Positions 35,051 through 43,747 of a stretch of 64,000 nucleotides of DNA are shown here, piece by piece. Numbering within the stretch: the first letter of the stretch is position 1; each line of letters begins with the position of its first letter. The DNA is from an uncultured Prevotellaceae bacterium (GTDB taxonomy: Bacteria > Bacteroidota > Bacteroidia > Bacteroidales > Bacteroidaceae). The position numbers and the translations under genes are program-made. Below the pieces are notes generated by a model. The model ran no database searches and was not told where the DNA came from. It worked only from the letters and a program-made list of their open reading frames with translations. The stretch lies in assembly GCA_902774815.1 (NCBI GenBank), contig CACYJV010000024.1, positions 1-64,000 on the forward strand. Direction: 5' to 3'.

Positions 35051-35953
35051 TTAGCTCAATTTTATCCATGACCCCAACAAATAATCATCATCAATATTAT
35101 CGAATCTTTCTAATCCGCTTCCATCATAAAAAGTAAGTTCACCGAAAAATAATTGACCAGCGATTGAATACCAATCTACACGACAATGAATCATGTTAGA
35201 TGTCAGTTTTTCACTTAATCTAATCATTAGGTCAAAGTTACTAGGCTTAGGAAAAACATCTTCTGAAGCATTAGCAAAATCTCCACCTTGCGAAATTGAG
35301 GTTTTATGCCATTCGGTATCATAAAAGTCCTGTGTTTGCTTGTCCGTATTTCTAAATCGATGCAACTCTATCAATCTAGCCTTACCGTTAAAACAAAGAA
35401 CTTTATAATCTCTTAAAGATTCTCCATCCTCTTGCTCCATATATTTCTCGATAATAATTCTTGGTTTTACATTTTTATAGGGAAATTCTCTGTTTCCCCA
35501 ATAAGGATTCTTTGACAGCCATTTCTCCATCTGCTTTTTTGATTTTGCAAAATCGAACGATGCCTTATCTTTACAAATGAAAAGACCTCCTGAGTTATGG
35601 GTACACTTCATTACGAATTGATTGGGAAGTGCATCAATATCTATTTCATCAAAACTATCATAAACGCCATAAGTAGGAATAATATACTCTTTACCAATTA
35701 TGGAGGCCACATAGTACTTCGCCTCACACTTGTCTACCATTTTTGTATATTCAGGCTTCCTATCATACAATTTCAACCATTGTAATTTTTCATTAAACGT
35801 TTGAGGATTTTGAAGATTTAAATGATTATGAAAATTCAAATAATATTTCCATTTTATAAAACTCTCGTCACTAACATACGGACCTAATCTGTTCAAGACT
35901 AGTTCACAAGCATAATATGGATTCTTTAATGCTTTAATAATCTTTTTATTCAT
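35051..35953 (-). CDS. TupA-like ATP-grasp protein
   Basis: A 300-residue protein of the TupA-like ATP-grasp family, recognised from FNEKLQWLKLYDRKPEYTKM, VDKCEAKYYVASIIGKEYII, FVMKCTHNSGG and FFGELTFYDGSGLERF. TupA is linked to teichuronopeptide synthesis; ATP-grasp enzymes typically form amide bonds by acyl-phosphate chemistry. With CapA just upstream and an arginase-like enzyme just downstream, attachment of an amino acid or peptide to the glycan is a reasonable inference. ATG 35953 is chosen over a TTG at 35968 that would overlap the upstream stop. Confidence 0.85.
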   Translation of the reverse strand: MNKKIIKALKNPYYACELVLNRLGPYVSDESFIKWKYYLNFHNHLNLQNPQTFNEKLQWLKLYDRKPEYTKMVDKCEAKYYVASIIGKEYIIPTYGVYDSFDEIDIDALPNQFVMKCTHNSGGLFICKDKASFDFAKSKKQMEKWLSKNPYWGNREFPYKNVKPRIIIEKYMEQEDGESLRDYKVLCFNGKARLIELHRFRNTDKQTQDFYDTEWHKTSISQGGDFANASEDVFPKPSNFDLMIRLSEKLTSNMIHCRVDWYSIAGQLFFGELTFYDGSGLERFDNIDDDYLLGSWIKLS

Positions 35954-35964
35954 ATCTTCTTTCT

Positions 35965-37083
35965 TCAAATTGTCAATACATATTCAAGCACATCTCGATG
36001 TGCTTCACATTTTATATAATTTTCTAACATTTTCTTTCTTCCTTTTGTAATAAAGCTAGGTAGTAGACTACGCTTAGACAATGCCCGTAATATCCGATTC
36101 GTATATGGAGATAGAACTACAGTATAATTCTTCTTCTTTCGTTTACAAAAATCACGAAAGCACTCATCAAGTTGAATAGAATCAGATATAATCTTATTCA
36201 ACTTATTTATTGATATTTCAAATTCATTTCTTTCACTATCATCCATAGGACGAACATGGAAATTAGGATTGTCGCCCTGCACGTAAGGATGAATGGTAAT
36301 CCCCTGGATTTTTTTATTTTCTATTTGTATAGATACATAATAGCCTTCTGCCCACAATTTATCCCATTCAGTATCAGTATCAAAGAAAAAATTACCTAAG
36401 CCGTAATAGATATAACCATTATGATACTGCTCATATCCACTATAGCAATGCTGGTGGTGATTTACAACCACATCTGCACCACAATCAATAATAAATCTAT
36501 ATAAAGACTGCATTCTTGGAGAAGGAAGATTATACCCTTCATGTCCTCCATGGGTAATACATATTATGATATCAGCATTTTTCCTTGCTTCCAACAAATC
36601 ATAATAAATACTGATAGGATTCAAGGGATTAGAACCTATTGAATCCCGTATTGAATACTCATGTTCACAATAGTTTAAAACGGCTATTTTTGCTTCATCA
36701 AACTTGATATAAAGTATTTTATTTATCTCATCCCTACTTCTGCCTCCGCCAACATACTTAATACCTTTTTGGACTAATGACTCTATCGTAACATTAACAC
36801 CTCTATCACCATAATCATAAAAATGATTATTAGCCAACGTGACACCGGAGATTCCTATTTTTTTAAAATAATTAACAACGTCAGGAGATGTACATAAGTT
36901 AGGACCGAACTTATCAATTGGCTGGCATAGTTTGTCAACTATTGGAGTTTCAAGATTTATAATGGTAAAGTCTGACTCTTTTATTTGCTGCAATATACTG
37001 CTTTCAATCCCGGTGTTTTCAACAACAGCCTTTCGACCTCTCCCTTCTGTTGTAAAATCCCCCATAACAAGAAAACTAACCAT
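35965..37083 (-). CDS. CapA-family capsule protein (metallophosphatase fold)
   Basis: A 372-residue protein of the CapA/PgsA family known from poly-gamma-glutamate capsule synthesis. Visible metal-binding motifs are MGDFTTEGRGR, INLETPIVD, LANNHFYDYGDRGV, THGGHEGYN and VVNHHQHCYSGYE, matching a calcineurin-like fold. There is no signal peptide, so it may act in the cytoplasm, unlike membrane-bound PgsA. It lies 12 bases ahead of the ATP-grasp start and heads the AT-rich CapA-TupA-arginase-MBOAT-SGNH block. A 92-bp gap separates it from the BCCT gene. Confidence 0.88.
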   Translation of the reverse strand: MVSFLVMGDFTTEGRGRKAVVENTGIESSILQQIKESDFTIINLETPIVDKLCQPIDKFGPNLCTSPDVVNYFKKIGISGVTLANNHFYDYGDRGVNVTIESLVQKGIKYVGGGRSRDEINKILYIKFDEAKIAVLNYCEHEYSIRDSIGSNPLNPISIYYDLLEARKNADIIICITHGGHEGYNLPSPRMQSLYRFIIDCGADVVVNHHQHCYSGYEQYHNGYIYYGLGNFFFDTDTEWDKLWAEGYYVSIQIENKKIQGITIHPYVQGDNPNFHVRPMDDSERNEFEISINKLNKIISDSIQLDECFRDFCKRKKKNYTVVLSPYTNRILRALSKRSLLPSFITKGRKKMLENYIKCEAHRDVLEYVLTI

Positions 37084-37175
37084 AACAATTATCTTTTAAT
37101 TCAAATATTAAAGCCTCCATCAAGTGCGAGATACCATGAAATTAAAAAAGTCAAATAGCTAATAATAAATGCCCA

Positions 37176-38684
37176 TTAGAAACAACGCCTAATATCCATG
37201 AAGAACGACCAAATCATAAAAATGATGATAATTCCTATAGGAAAAGCAGCTATGATACTTACCGACTGTAAGCCATACATGGAATTCTCGGCAAAAATCA
37301 AGCCGATAGGGAAAAGAATAAACATCACTGCCCAAAGGGTGCGGATGGCCTTATGCGGTTCCTCATCCGGCGAGATCCGTTTGTAGGAATAAGTGGAGGC
37401 TATCAATGTCAGCGTGTCGAACGACGTAGCATAAAACATAATCATCGTGATGACAAGCAGAAGCATGGCTACATGGGGCAAGGGCAATGTGCCGAGGATC
37501 TTCAGAATGGCATCATAATAGGTGCCGCCAGCATCGACGAAGCCGACTACGTCAAGGCCATGCTTCAACTGTTGGGCCAAGCCGTAGTTACCTAGAATGA
37601 TAAAGGACGTGAAAGTACCGGCCAGGGCCCAACCATAACCGCCGAGAATCGTGTTCTTGATAGTACGTCCCTTGCTGATCAGGCCGATGAAGAACGGCGT
37701 GCCAATAGTCCACGCCATCCAGTATGCCCAGTAATAGAGAGTCCAGTTCTGAGGGAACGAGGTTTCACGTAACGGGTCAAGCGTGGTGGAGAGACCGATG
37801 AAGTTCTGAACCAGGTTACCGATGGACTGGAAACCTGTCTCGAGGATATAGCGTGTCTCGCCTCCGAGGAAGAGCACATAGCCGAGGAAAGCAAAGAAGA
37901 AATACATGCACCACTTGGCCATCTTGGAGATGCCTTTCATGCCGAACCATACAGCCAAGGTATAGATGACGGCGATGATGACCAGCAGGAGGATGGTGAG
38001 GGCTATACTGTCAGAGATTCCCAGCACCTCACAAAGGGCAGCGGAGAGCAAGGGGGTGGCAAGGGAGAACGTTGTGGCAATTCCTGCCAGCATGGCAAGG
38101 ATGGCGATGATATCGATAAGGCGGCCCCATCGGCCGTCAACCCTGTCGCCGAGAAGCGGACGGCAGGCCTCGGAAAAACGCTGGCGCTCACGTTTGCGGA
38201 CATGCATCATGAAGCCAAAACAAACTGCCAGGATGATGTGGAAGCACCAGGCTATCGGTCCCCAATGGAACAATGGGAACGTAGGTGCCCATACCTGCAT
38301 GCTACCCATCGACTTCACATGGGGATCGCTGGCGTACATTGCCCACTCACTCAAGGAATAGAACATGATGTCGGCGGCAAGTGCCGATGTGAAAATCATG
38401 GCTCCCCACATGAAGTTGCCATATTGGGGTTTATCGATATTGCCGAGCTTTACCTTTCCATACTTTGAAAAGGCTGTCCACAGGCTCAGCCAAAAGACGC
38501 CGACACCAAGGATGGCATAATAAAGGCCGCAGTCGTCGCCGATAAACTTGCGCACCGACTCCAGAACTGTCTTGGAGCTTTCCGGGACTATCATGAACAG
38601 TGCGCCTAAAGCGGCGACGCCGAAGAACGGGACAAGGGTGGTCACCCAATCAATTTTTCCTTTCAGATCATTATTATTACTCAT
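37176..38684 (-). CDS. BCCT-family transporter, probable choline importer
   Basis: A 502-residue membrane protein with 12 predicted spans of the betaine-choline-carnitine transporter family. The tryptophan-rich substrate segment WTLYYWAYWMAWTIGTPFFI and the following GLISKGRTI are diagnostic. Its neighbours are the phosphocholine genes licC and licC-licA, so choline import (the role of LicB elsewhere) is the most likely task. ATG 38684 (MSNNN) is preferred because AAGGAT lies just upstream and the stop of the kinase gene is at 38689; an in-frame ATG at 38699 is possible. Confidence 0.9.
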   Translation of the reverse strand: MSNNNDLKGKIDWVTTLVPFFGVAALGALFMIVPESSKTVLESVRKFIGDDCGLYYAILGVGVFWLSLWTAFSKYGKVKLGNIDKPQYGNFMWGAMIFTSALAADIMFYSLSEWAMYASDPHVKSMGSMQVWAPTFPLFHWGPIAWCFHIILAVCFGFMMHVRKRERQRFSEACRPLLGDRVDGRWGRLIDIIAILAMLAGIATTFSLATPLLSAALCEVLGISDSIALTILLLVIIAVIYTLAVWFGMKGISKMAKWCMYFFFAFLGYVLFLGGETRYILETGFQSIGNLVQNFIGLSTTLDPLRETSFPQNWTLYYWAYWMAWTIGTPFFIGLISKGRTIKNTILGGYGWALAGTFTSFIILGNYGLAQQLKHGLDVVGFVDAGGTYYDAILKILGTLPLPHVAMLLLVITMIMFYATSFDTLTLIASTYSYKRISPDEEPHKAIRTLWAVMFILFPIGLIFAENSMYGLQSVSIIAAFPIGIIIIFMIWSFFMDIRRCF

Positions 38685-38688
38685 ATCC

Positions 38689-40281
38689 TTATCTTTCATA
38701 TGTCTGGTATAGTTTTCCGAGATTCTCTTTACAACGGTTGAAACGGTCTGCTCCGTATGAACCGAAGTCATCACCCTTAGCTTCTTTGATGACTGTCCAC
38801 TGAGCCCATAGGTAATCCCACAGAATCTGATAACAAAGGATCTTCTCACGGGTATGTACCGGAACCATACTCACGAAATATTTGCTGAGTAGGTAGTCCT
38901 GGTTCTCTTCGCTGAACGAGGACTCCAGGAATAATGCAGCGATGTCGGCCATGGGGTCATTCATTCCGGAATACTCCCAGTCTATCAGATAGAGTCTGCC
39001 ATCCCTGGCCTTGATGAAGTTCTCGGGAACGGCATCGTTATGGCACGGCTTAAGATCCACTCCCAGAGTATTGAGGCGGTGCTCCAATGACATTACCTGT
39101 GCATACACTTCTTCCCAGCCTTCATACATGGAAGCACCGGCAGACTTCATCAGTCGGTCGTACTTCTCGATCTCCTTGAAGACATTGAACTCGTTGCGCA
39201 GACGGATATGGGCTCCATGAACCGTGCGGTAGATGGCGGCGACCTTTTCTATGTTGTCATGGCGCTGGATAGTGGCTACATTGAGGGTTTCGGCCTCGGA
39301 AATATACTCCGTCAGCTTAATGCCTGTTTCTGTGTTGAAATAATATGTCATCGGATTGACACCGAGCCGGCTGCCCTCATTGGCATTGAACTCCTCATTG
39401 GCTCTCTCGACCATTCCCTCTGCGCCGTTGCCGGGAACACGCAGGACGTAGCTCGTTCCGTTGATGTCTACTCGGAAATTTTTATTGCTCATACCGCCGA
39501 TCTTGGCAATCTCGACATTGCCTAAATCGGTTTCGGGGAATATCTCCGACAAGTGTTGCAGCAGGTTGGCGAGATCAAAGGGATCCTCCCTTCGGCGCAG
39601 TCTGGGATAGACCTCGTTCGTCAGTTTCCTGAAGTCTGACTGGTTGTCGACCTCGCCCCAGATCAGATTGGGGAACTTCAACACGGGTCTGTCTATGGCA
39701 TCGGTCACCTGCATCAGGAGATATTCATAGTTCAGATAGGGATTCTCGGCTTGACGCCATGACTCGAGCATCTTGCCGAAAGTGGGCATTGATATGCGCA
39801 GAAGCCCCAACAGCTCGCCTTCAAAACGGCACACGCGGTGTCGGTCCTTTGTGATGCTGGTCACAAAGCCTGACTTCGTCTCGACAAAGCACTCATCACC
39901 GCTGCCGCTCTCTTCTGTCATCACAAGGCAGTTGCCCTCTGGTATCTCATTGAGCTGGCGGATGACTTTTTTCTCGAAAAAAGTGTCGCCCTCAACAAGC
40001 AGGAAGTCACTGTCGACGAGGTGTTCCGTCAGAGCGAGGGAGCCCATGGATGACGTGAACTCATAGTTTTCGTTGATGATGACCGTCACATCGTCGGCAG
40101 AGTAACGGCCGAACAGTTCCGACCTGTAGCCGACGACAATATAGATCCGGCTGAATCCCTCGTCGCGAAGAATCTGAAGCGTACGGTCAAGCAGGCATGT
40201 CCCCTCGCAAAATGGCAGAAGAGGATACGGGGTGTTGCTGTCACGTTCCTTACGGCCGGCTAAGATTACTGCGGTTGTCAT
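38689..40281 (-). CDS. Fused phosphocholine cytidylyltransferase-like / choline kinase-like protein (LicC-LicA)
   Basis: A 530-residue cytoplasmic protein of two parts. Residues 1-230 form a nucleotidyltransferase domain (TTAVILAGRKERD, YIVVGYRSELF, INENYEFTSSMGSLAL, LVEGDTFFEKK); the usual Gly-rich loop and Lys are altered, so activity or donor may differ. Residues 255-530 are a choline/ethanolamine kinase domain: NKNFRVDINGTSYVLRVPG, the catalytic PCHNDAVPENF and LIDWEYSGMNDPMADIA. The same domain order is known in Treponema LicCA. It overlaps licC by four bases. Expected job: phosphorylate choline and activate it as CDP-choline. Confidence 0.88.
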   Translation of the reverse strand: MTTAVILAGRKERDSNTPYPLLPFCEGTCLLDRTLQILRDEGFSRIYIVVGYRSELFGRYSADDVTVIINENYEFTSSMGSLALTEHLVDSDFLLVEGDTFFEKKVIRQLNEIPEGNCLVMTEESGSGDECFVETKSGFVTSITKDRHRVCRFEGELLGLLRISMPTFGKMLESWRQAENPYLNYEYLLMQVTDAIDRPVLKFPNLIWGEVDNQSDFRKLTNEVYPRLRRREDPFDLANLLQHLSEIFPETDLGNVEIAKIGGMSNKNFRVDINGTSYVLRVPGNGAEGMVERANEEFNANEGSRLGVNPMTYYFNTETGIKLTEYISEAETLNVATIQRHDNIEKVAAIYRTVHGAHIRLRNEFNVFKEIEKYDRLMKSAGASMYEGWEEVYAQVMSLEHRLNTLGVDLKPCHNDAVPENFIKARDGRLYLIDWEYSGMNDPMADIAALFLESSFSEENQDYLLSKYFVSMVPVHTREKILCYQILWDYLWAQWTVIKEAKGDDFGSYGADRFNRCKENLGKLYQTYER

Positions 40282-41144
40282 ATTTCGGTGATTGATTCTT
40301 TTGCAAGGCTGTCATAGATATAGCGCCTTTCGCCTACGGAGAAAGAGAACGTCAGGGGCTGGCAGGAACGGTCCGCCTTCTTGAAATCATGCAGGTCACC
40401 CTCTTTCCAGCCTGTCTGTCGGCAAATGGCTTTGATGACTGAAGAACGGGTGTCGGTGACGTAGCTCTTGTCAAATAGGCGAAGCTCGTCAAGCGTGTCG
40501 AACTCGAAGACATCTCCGGCTTCGTATTTATTGATCTTCATGGGCAGTACATCTATATGCCGGATGTACACATCTTCCCAGTACTGCCGGCGGGTTTCGG
40601 GCCGGGTGTATTCATCTCTAAGTATCTTGGAGAAGATGGCTGAGAACGACCGGGTGAAGTAGGCATGGCCGACCATATACCAGGAATCGCGCCCGCCGAT
40701 GCGTACCTCTTTGATTGAACCGGTTGCATCGGTCACGATACAGTACTCAGAGGTCTCACCGTCGGCATACAAGGCGGAATAGTAGCTCTCCTGAGGATCT
40801 TCCGCGAAAACATTCTTTGTAAAGTAGTTGTCTGAGCTGCAGAGATATGTATTGCTCAGCCTGTCAAGGATACGTACTACGGAGGAAGTGTTGTTATAGC
40901 GCGCATAGTCCTCATTCATGACGACAGAAACACCGAACTTGTCCTGAAGGTAATGGAACATGTCCGCCTTATAGCCCGTCACCACAGTGATGTCTGATAT
41001 GCCAGCCTCGCGTAACTGGCGGATCTGACGCTCAATCAGGATCTCACCCTTAACCTCCAAAAGGCCTTTGGGGCGTTCCTGGCTGAGAGGGACGAAACGG
41101 GAGGAGGTGCCTGCAGCCATGATGACTGCGTTACGGTTAGTCAT
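40278..41144 (-). CDS. licC: Phosphocholine (or aminoalkylphosphonate) cytidylyltransferase, LicC-like
   Basis: A 288-residue cytoplasmic enzyme with an intact nucleotidyltransferase loop AAGTSSRFVPLSQERPKGLL and Mg-binding SSDNYF. The pattern RPKGLLEVKGEILIERQIRQ, then TVVTGYKADMF, is close to LicC. The later WYMVGHAYFTRSF and FEFDTLDELRLFD also fit LicC-type enzymes, though PntC-like enzymes activating 2-aminoethylphosphonate look similar. It provides CDP-choline for LicD transfer. It is the first of three overlapping or adjacent genes with licC-licA and the transporter. Confidence 0.85.
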   Translation of the reverse strand: MTNRNAVIMAAGTSSRFVPLSQERPKGLLEVKGEILIERQIRQLREAGISDITVVTGYKADMFHYLQDKFGVSVVMNEDYARYNNTSSVVRILDRLSNTYLCSSDNYFTKNVFAEDPQESYYSALYADGETSEYCIVTDATGSIKEVRIGGRDSWYMVGHAYFTRSFSAIFSKILRDEYTRPETRRQYWEDVYIRHIDVLPMKINKYEAGDVFEFDTLDELRLFDKSYVTDTRSSVIKAICRQTGWKEGDLHDFKKADRSCQPLTFSFSVGERRYIYDSLAKESITEI

Positions 41145-41150
41145 AAACGG

Positions 41151-41876
41151 TCAGAAGGAGAACGAGGCCTTGAAGTTCACGTGTGATTTCTCGTAGACAG
41201 GGTTGATGATATACATCACACTCAAAGGAAGGGCAAAGTTCTTGATGGCGAGGCTATAGGTATACTTCAACTCGATGTTGCAGACGCCGAAGCCATGCTC
41301 ATAGCCGTTATAGCAACTTTTGTTGAAGGCTGCACCGACGGCAAGGGCAATCTGGTGGTCATCAAGGAAATCGTAATGGCCGCCGATCTCTGCATAGGTG
41401 GAATAGGCTTGCTTGCCTTCGGCATCCTTGTCTGCTCCGGCGAAGAAGTTGGAGAGGGTCAGGTAGGCCGGAATCGATTCCGGTGCAATGGTAACCATTC
41501 CCTCAAGCCAGTGTCCAGTCTCACGTCCCTTCAGGTTGAAGTAGTCGTCATGAGGGGTGGTTGTGGTTGGGTAATAATAGTCGTTCAATCCTACCGTCAG
41601 CCATTTATAGGTGTAGCTCAGGCCGAGGTCCACCTCGCTGTACTTGCCGTTGATGGCGTAACCGCCCATCACATAAGCATAGAGGCCGTCCTTCTGGAAA
41701 CTCAACTGAGGAAAGAGTACTGGTGCAGCATCCTCTGTCTGCATCTCCATACCACGCCAGACGTACTTAGTCTGGAGGTCGAGGCCAAGGTGGAAATCAC
41801 TTAAGGATTTCTGACCAGCCACAACATTGTTAATTCCCAAAAATAGTGTGAGAATCAAAAGAAATATTTTTTTCAT
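41151..41876 (-). CDS. TorF-like putative outer-membrane porin
   Basis: A 241-residue outer-membrane protein: signal peptide (MKKIFLLILTLFLGINNVVA), then beta strands with LGLDLQTKYVWRGMEM near the N-terminus and a C-terminal Phe (NFKASFSF), matching the Gcw_chp/TorF putative-porin pattern. It sits between licD and licC on the same strand and might admit choline or phosphocholine compounds through the outer membrane. That role is inferred from location only. ATG 41876 begins the signal peptide. Confidence 0.75.
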   Translation of the reverse strand: MKKIFLLILTLFLGINNVVAGQKSLSDFHLGLDLQTKYVWRGMEMQTEDAAPVLFPQLSFQKDGLYAYVMGGYAINGKYSEVDLGLSYTYKWLTVGLNDYYYPTTTTPHDDYFNLKGRETGHWLEGMVTIAPESIPAYLTLSNFFAGADKDAEGKQAYSTYAEIGGHYDFLDDHQIALAVGAAFNKSCYNGYEHGFGVCNIELKYTYSLAIKNFALPLSVMYIINPVYEKSHVNFKASFSF

Positions 41877-41893
41877 ATTAACTAAATTTAAAT

Positions 41894-42664
41894 TCAAATT
41901 AAAACGGCCTTTATATGATGAGAAGCGCGTTGATCTTCAGGAGGTAATTGCATATAATCACCATAATAGTTCTTCAATATTTGATCAAACCCTATTGGAG
42001 CATGATACATTTTTCCTTCAAATTCAACTTTGACAGCAGAATTAAACAGCCTACTCTCATGGTAATCCTTCATGTCAGAGATCAAACCTACAAACTTAGA
42101 CGTGTCATAAGGTACTGATTTACAGAAATGATCATACAACTTCAGAAAAGGTCTATATCCAATTAAACGGCATATATGCCATACAAGAAAGTTTGCACCT
42201 TTACCTTTAGGAAAATGTTTATAAATTGCTGCTGCTCGTAATTTATTAAGAATAAAACAAAACTTATTGTTGAGAGAAGACTTACTTGACATTCCATCAT
42301 ATGGAAAAATATCCAACCATACACCTAACTCAGGAATATTCTCTACATTTTCATCTACTATTTTTGTTTTTTTATCTACCACTTTTGCAAATCCATATAA
42401 ATAAGACCGATTTCTTGAACAAAGAACATGATATTTCTCGTTAGTACTTGATTCTGTTATATCTAACAGTTTTTCATAATCAGGTCGTGGCATAATAATA
42501 TCTATATCATCATCCCAAGGAATAAATCCTTGATGACGGATTGCACCGATTAGTGTTCCATATGCTAAGAAATACCTTAAATGATTCTTTTCACATATAT
42601 CCACAACATAATCTAAGATACCTAGTTCTATCTTTTTTATTTCATCAAGCGTTAAGTGTTTCAT
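41894..42664 (-). CDS. licD: LicD-family phosphotransferase
   Basis: A 256-residue protein with the LicD core: LRYFLAYGTLIGAIRHQGFI followed by PWDDDIDIIMPRPDYEKL, where DDDID is the metal-binding motif. A short C-terminal YGDYMQLPPEDQR completes the family pattern. LicD transfers phosphocholine from CDP-choline to a sugar hydroxyl. It overlaps the upstream GT4 gene by four bases (ATGA), so it is translationally coupled to glycan assembly, and it is followed 17 bp later by the porin and lic genes. Confidence 0.92.
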   Translation of the reverse strand: MKHLTLDEIKKIELGILDYVVDICEKNHLRYFLAYGTLIGAIRHQGFIPWDDDIDIIMPRPDYEKLLDITESSTNEKYHVLCSRNRSYLYGFAKVVDKKTKIVDENVENIPELGVWLDIFPYDGMSSKSSLNNKFCFILNKLRAAAIYKHFPKGKGANFLVWHICRLIGYRPFLKLYDHFCKSVPYDTSKFVGLISDMKDYHESRLFNSAVKVEFEGKMYHAPIGFDQILKNYYGDYMQLPPEDQRASHHIKAVLI

Positions 42665-43737
42665 AACAATACATTAGCTATAACATTTTCCCACTGTGAG
42701 GCAACACTTTCTTTTTTATATAATACAGCTAAACTATAATTGTGTCGCATCATACTATTCATCAATACTTCATTCTCTATGAGAGTTCTCATTCCTTTTG
42801 ACATTGAGTTTACATCACCAACATCAATTAAAAGACCGTTTTCGCCATCTATTATAAGATCCTCTGTACCCGAGACTCTTGTAGATAAAACTGGGAGACC
42901 AACACAAATTGCCTCTATCATTGAGTTACTCATCCCCTCATAGTCACTCGACATGCAGAATATCCTTGATTTTCTTAGTTCCTCTATCACATTCTCTGTT
43001 CTTCCTGGTAGCAATACCCTATCTGTCAATTGTAAATTATCAATTAACAATTGGAGGCTTTGCCTCAGCGGCCCCTCTCCATATATTACCAACTGCCAAT
43101 TAGGAAAGTCATCTGCAATCTTAGCAAATGCTCGAATCATCATCTCCTGATTCTTCTGCGGATACAAACGTCCTACAGAAATAATCCGATTGAGCTTCTC
43201 CCCATTTTCAATTTTCAATTCTCCATTTTCAATTTGATGAAACACTTCATCTCTTACCGGGTTAGGAATAACGGTCGTTTTCTTCTGAATAAACTTCGGA
43301 TAGTATGACTTTATAAAATTAGTTTGCACTACGAGATGTTTGGCAAAAGGAAGCAAAATCTTTCTCAGTAATGTCCAATACGAATCTGGAATTCGAGGAT
43401 CTATGCGTTCGGATGCAATAATTGGAACAGACAACCTCATAAGAGATAAAATCGTTGTGCAATAAACTGAGACCCTAAATGGAATGACGACATCTGGCTT
43501 CGTTTTTTCTACATAATTACGTAGCCACAACACCTTACGCCACATCGCATTTGAATGGCATTCTTCCCCAATTACAACAACTTTTATACGGCTATCTAAT
43601 TCGTAGAAGATGAGTCTATCTCGAAAGAAAAGAATTTCTACATCATATCCCTTCTGACAAAACTGGTTAGCTAGTAGAGAAGTAACCCTCTCCGCTCCAC
43701 CAGAACCTAAGTTTGCTGTTACAAATGACAGTTTCAT
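42661..43737 (-). CDS. GT4-family glycosyltransferase with heptamer-derived segments
   Basis: A 358-residue GT-B glycosyltransferase: KLSFVTANLGSGGAERVTSL at the N-terminus, ISVGRLYPQKNQEMMIRAFA, then SSDYEGMSNSMIEAICVGLP with the EX7E donor motif. Two stretches are encoded by 7-bp arrays: IENGELKIENGEK, inserted in the linker between the two domains, and LQLLIDNLQLTDR, which replaces the usual helix before DRV.LPG. Both keep the frame. It overlaps licD and follows another GT4 gene by 10 bp. Donor unknown. Confidence 0.92.
   Translation of the reverse strand: MKLSFVTANLGSGGAERVTSLLANQFCQKGYDVEILFFRDRLIFYELDSRIKVVVIGEECHSNAMWRKVLWLRNYVEKTKPDVVIPFRVSVYCTTILSLMRLSVPIIASERIDPRIPDSYWTLLRKILLPFAKHLVVQTNFIKSYYPKFIQKKTTVIPNPVRDEVFHQIENGELKIENGEKLNRIISVGRLYPQKNQEMMIRAFAKIADDFPNWQLVIYGEGPLRQSLQLLIDNLQLTDRVLLPGRTENVIEELRKSRIFCMSSDYEGMSNSMIEAICVGLPVLSTRVSGTEDLIIDGENGLLIDVGDVNSMSKGMRTLIENEVLMNSMMRHNYSLAVLYKKESVASQWENVIANVLL
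43024..43051. repeat. In-frame 7-bp array in a GT4 gene (first)
   Basis: TGTCAAT, TGTAAAT, TATCAAT, TAACAAT within the coding region, encoding part of LQLLIDNLQLTDR. Confidence 0.75.
43204..43238. repeat. In-frame 7-bp array in a GT4 gene (second)
   Basis: ATTTTCA, ATTTTCA, ATTCTCC, ATTTTCA, ATTTGAT within the coding region, encoding IENGELKIENG. The same units make up the inverted repeats at 23361-23388 and 23799-23826. Confidence 0.85.
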
Positions 43738-43747
43738 ACCACAACCA

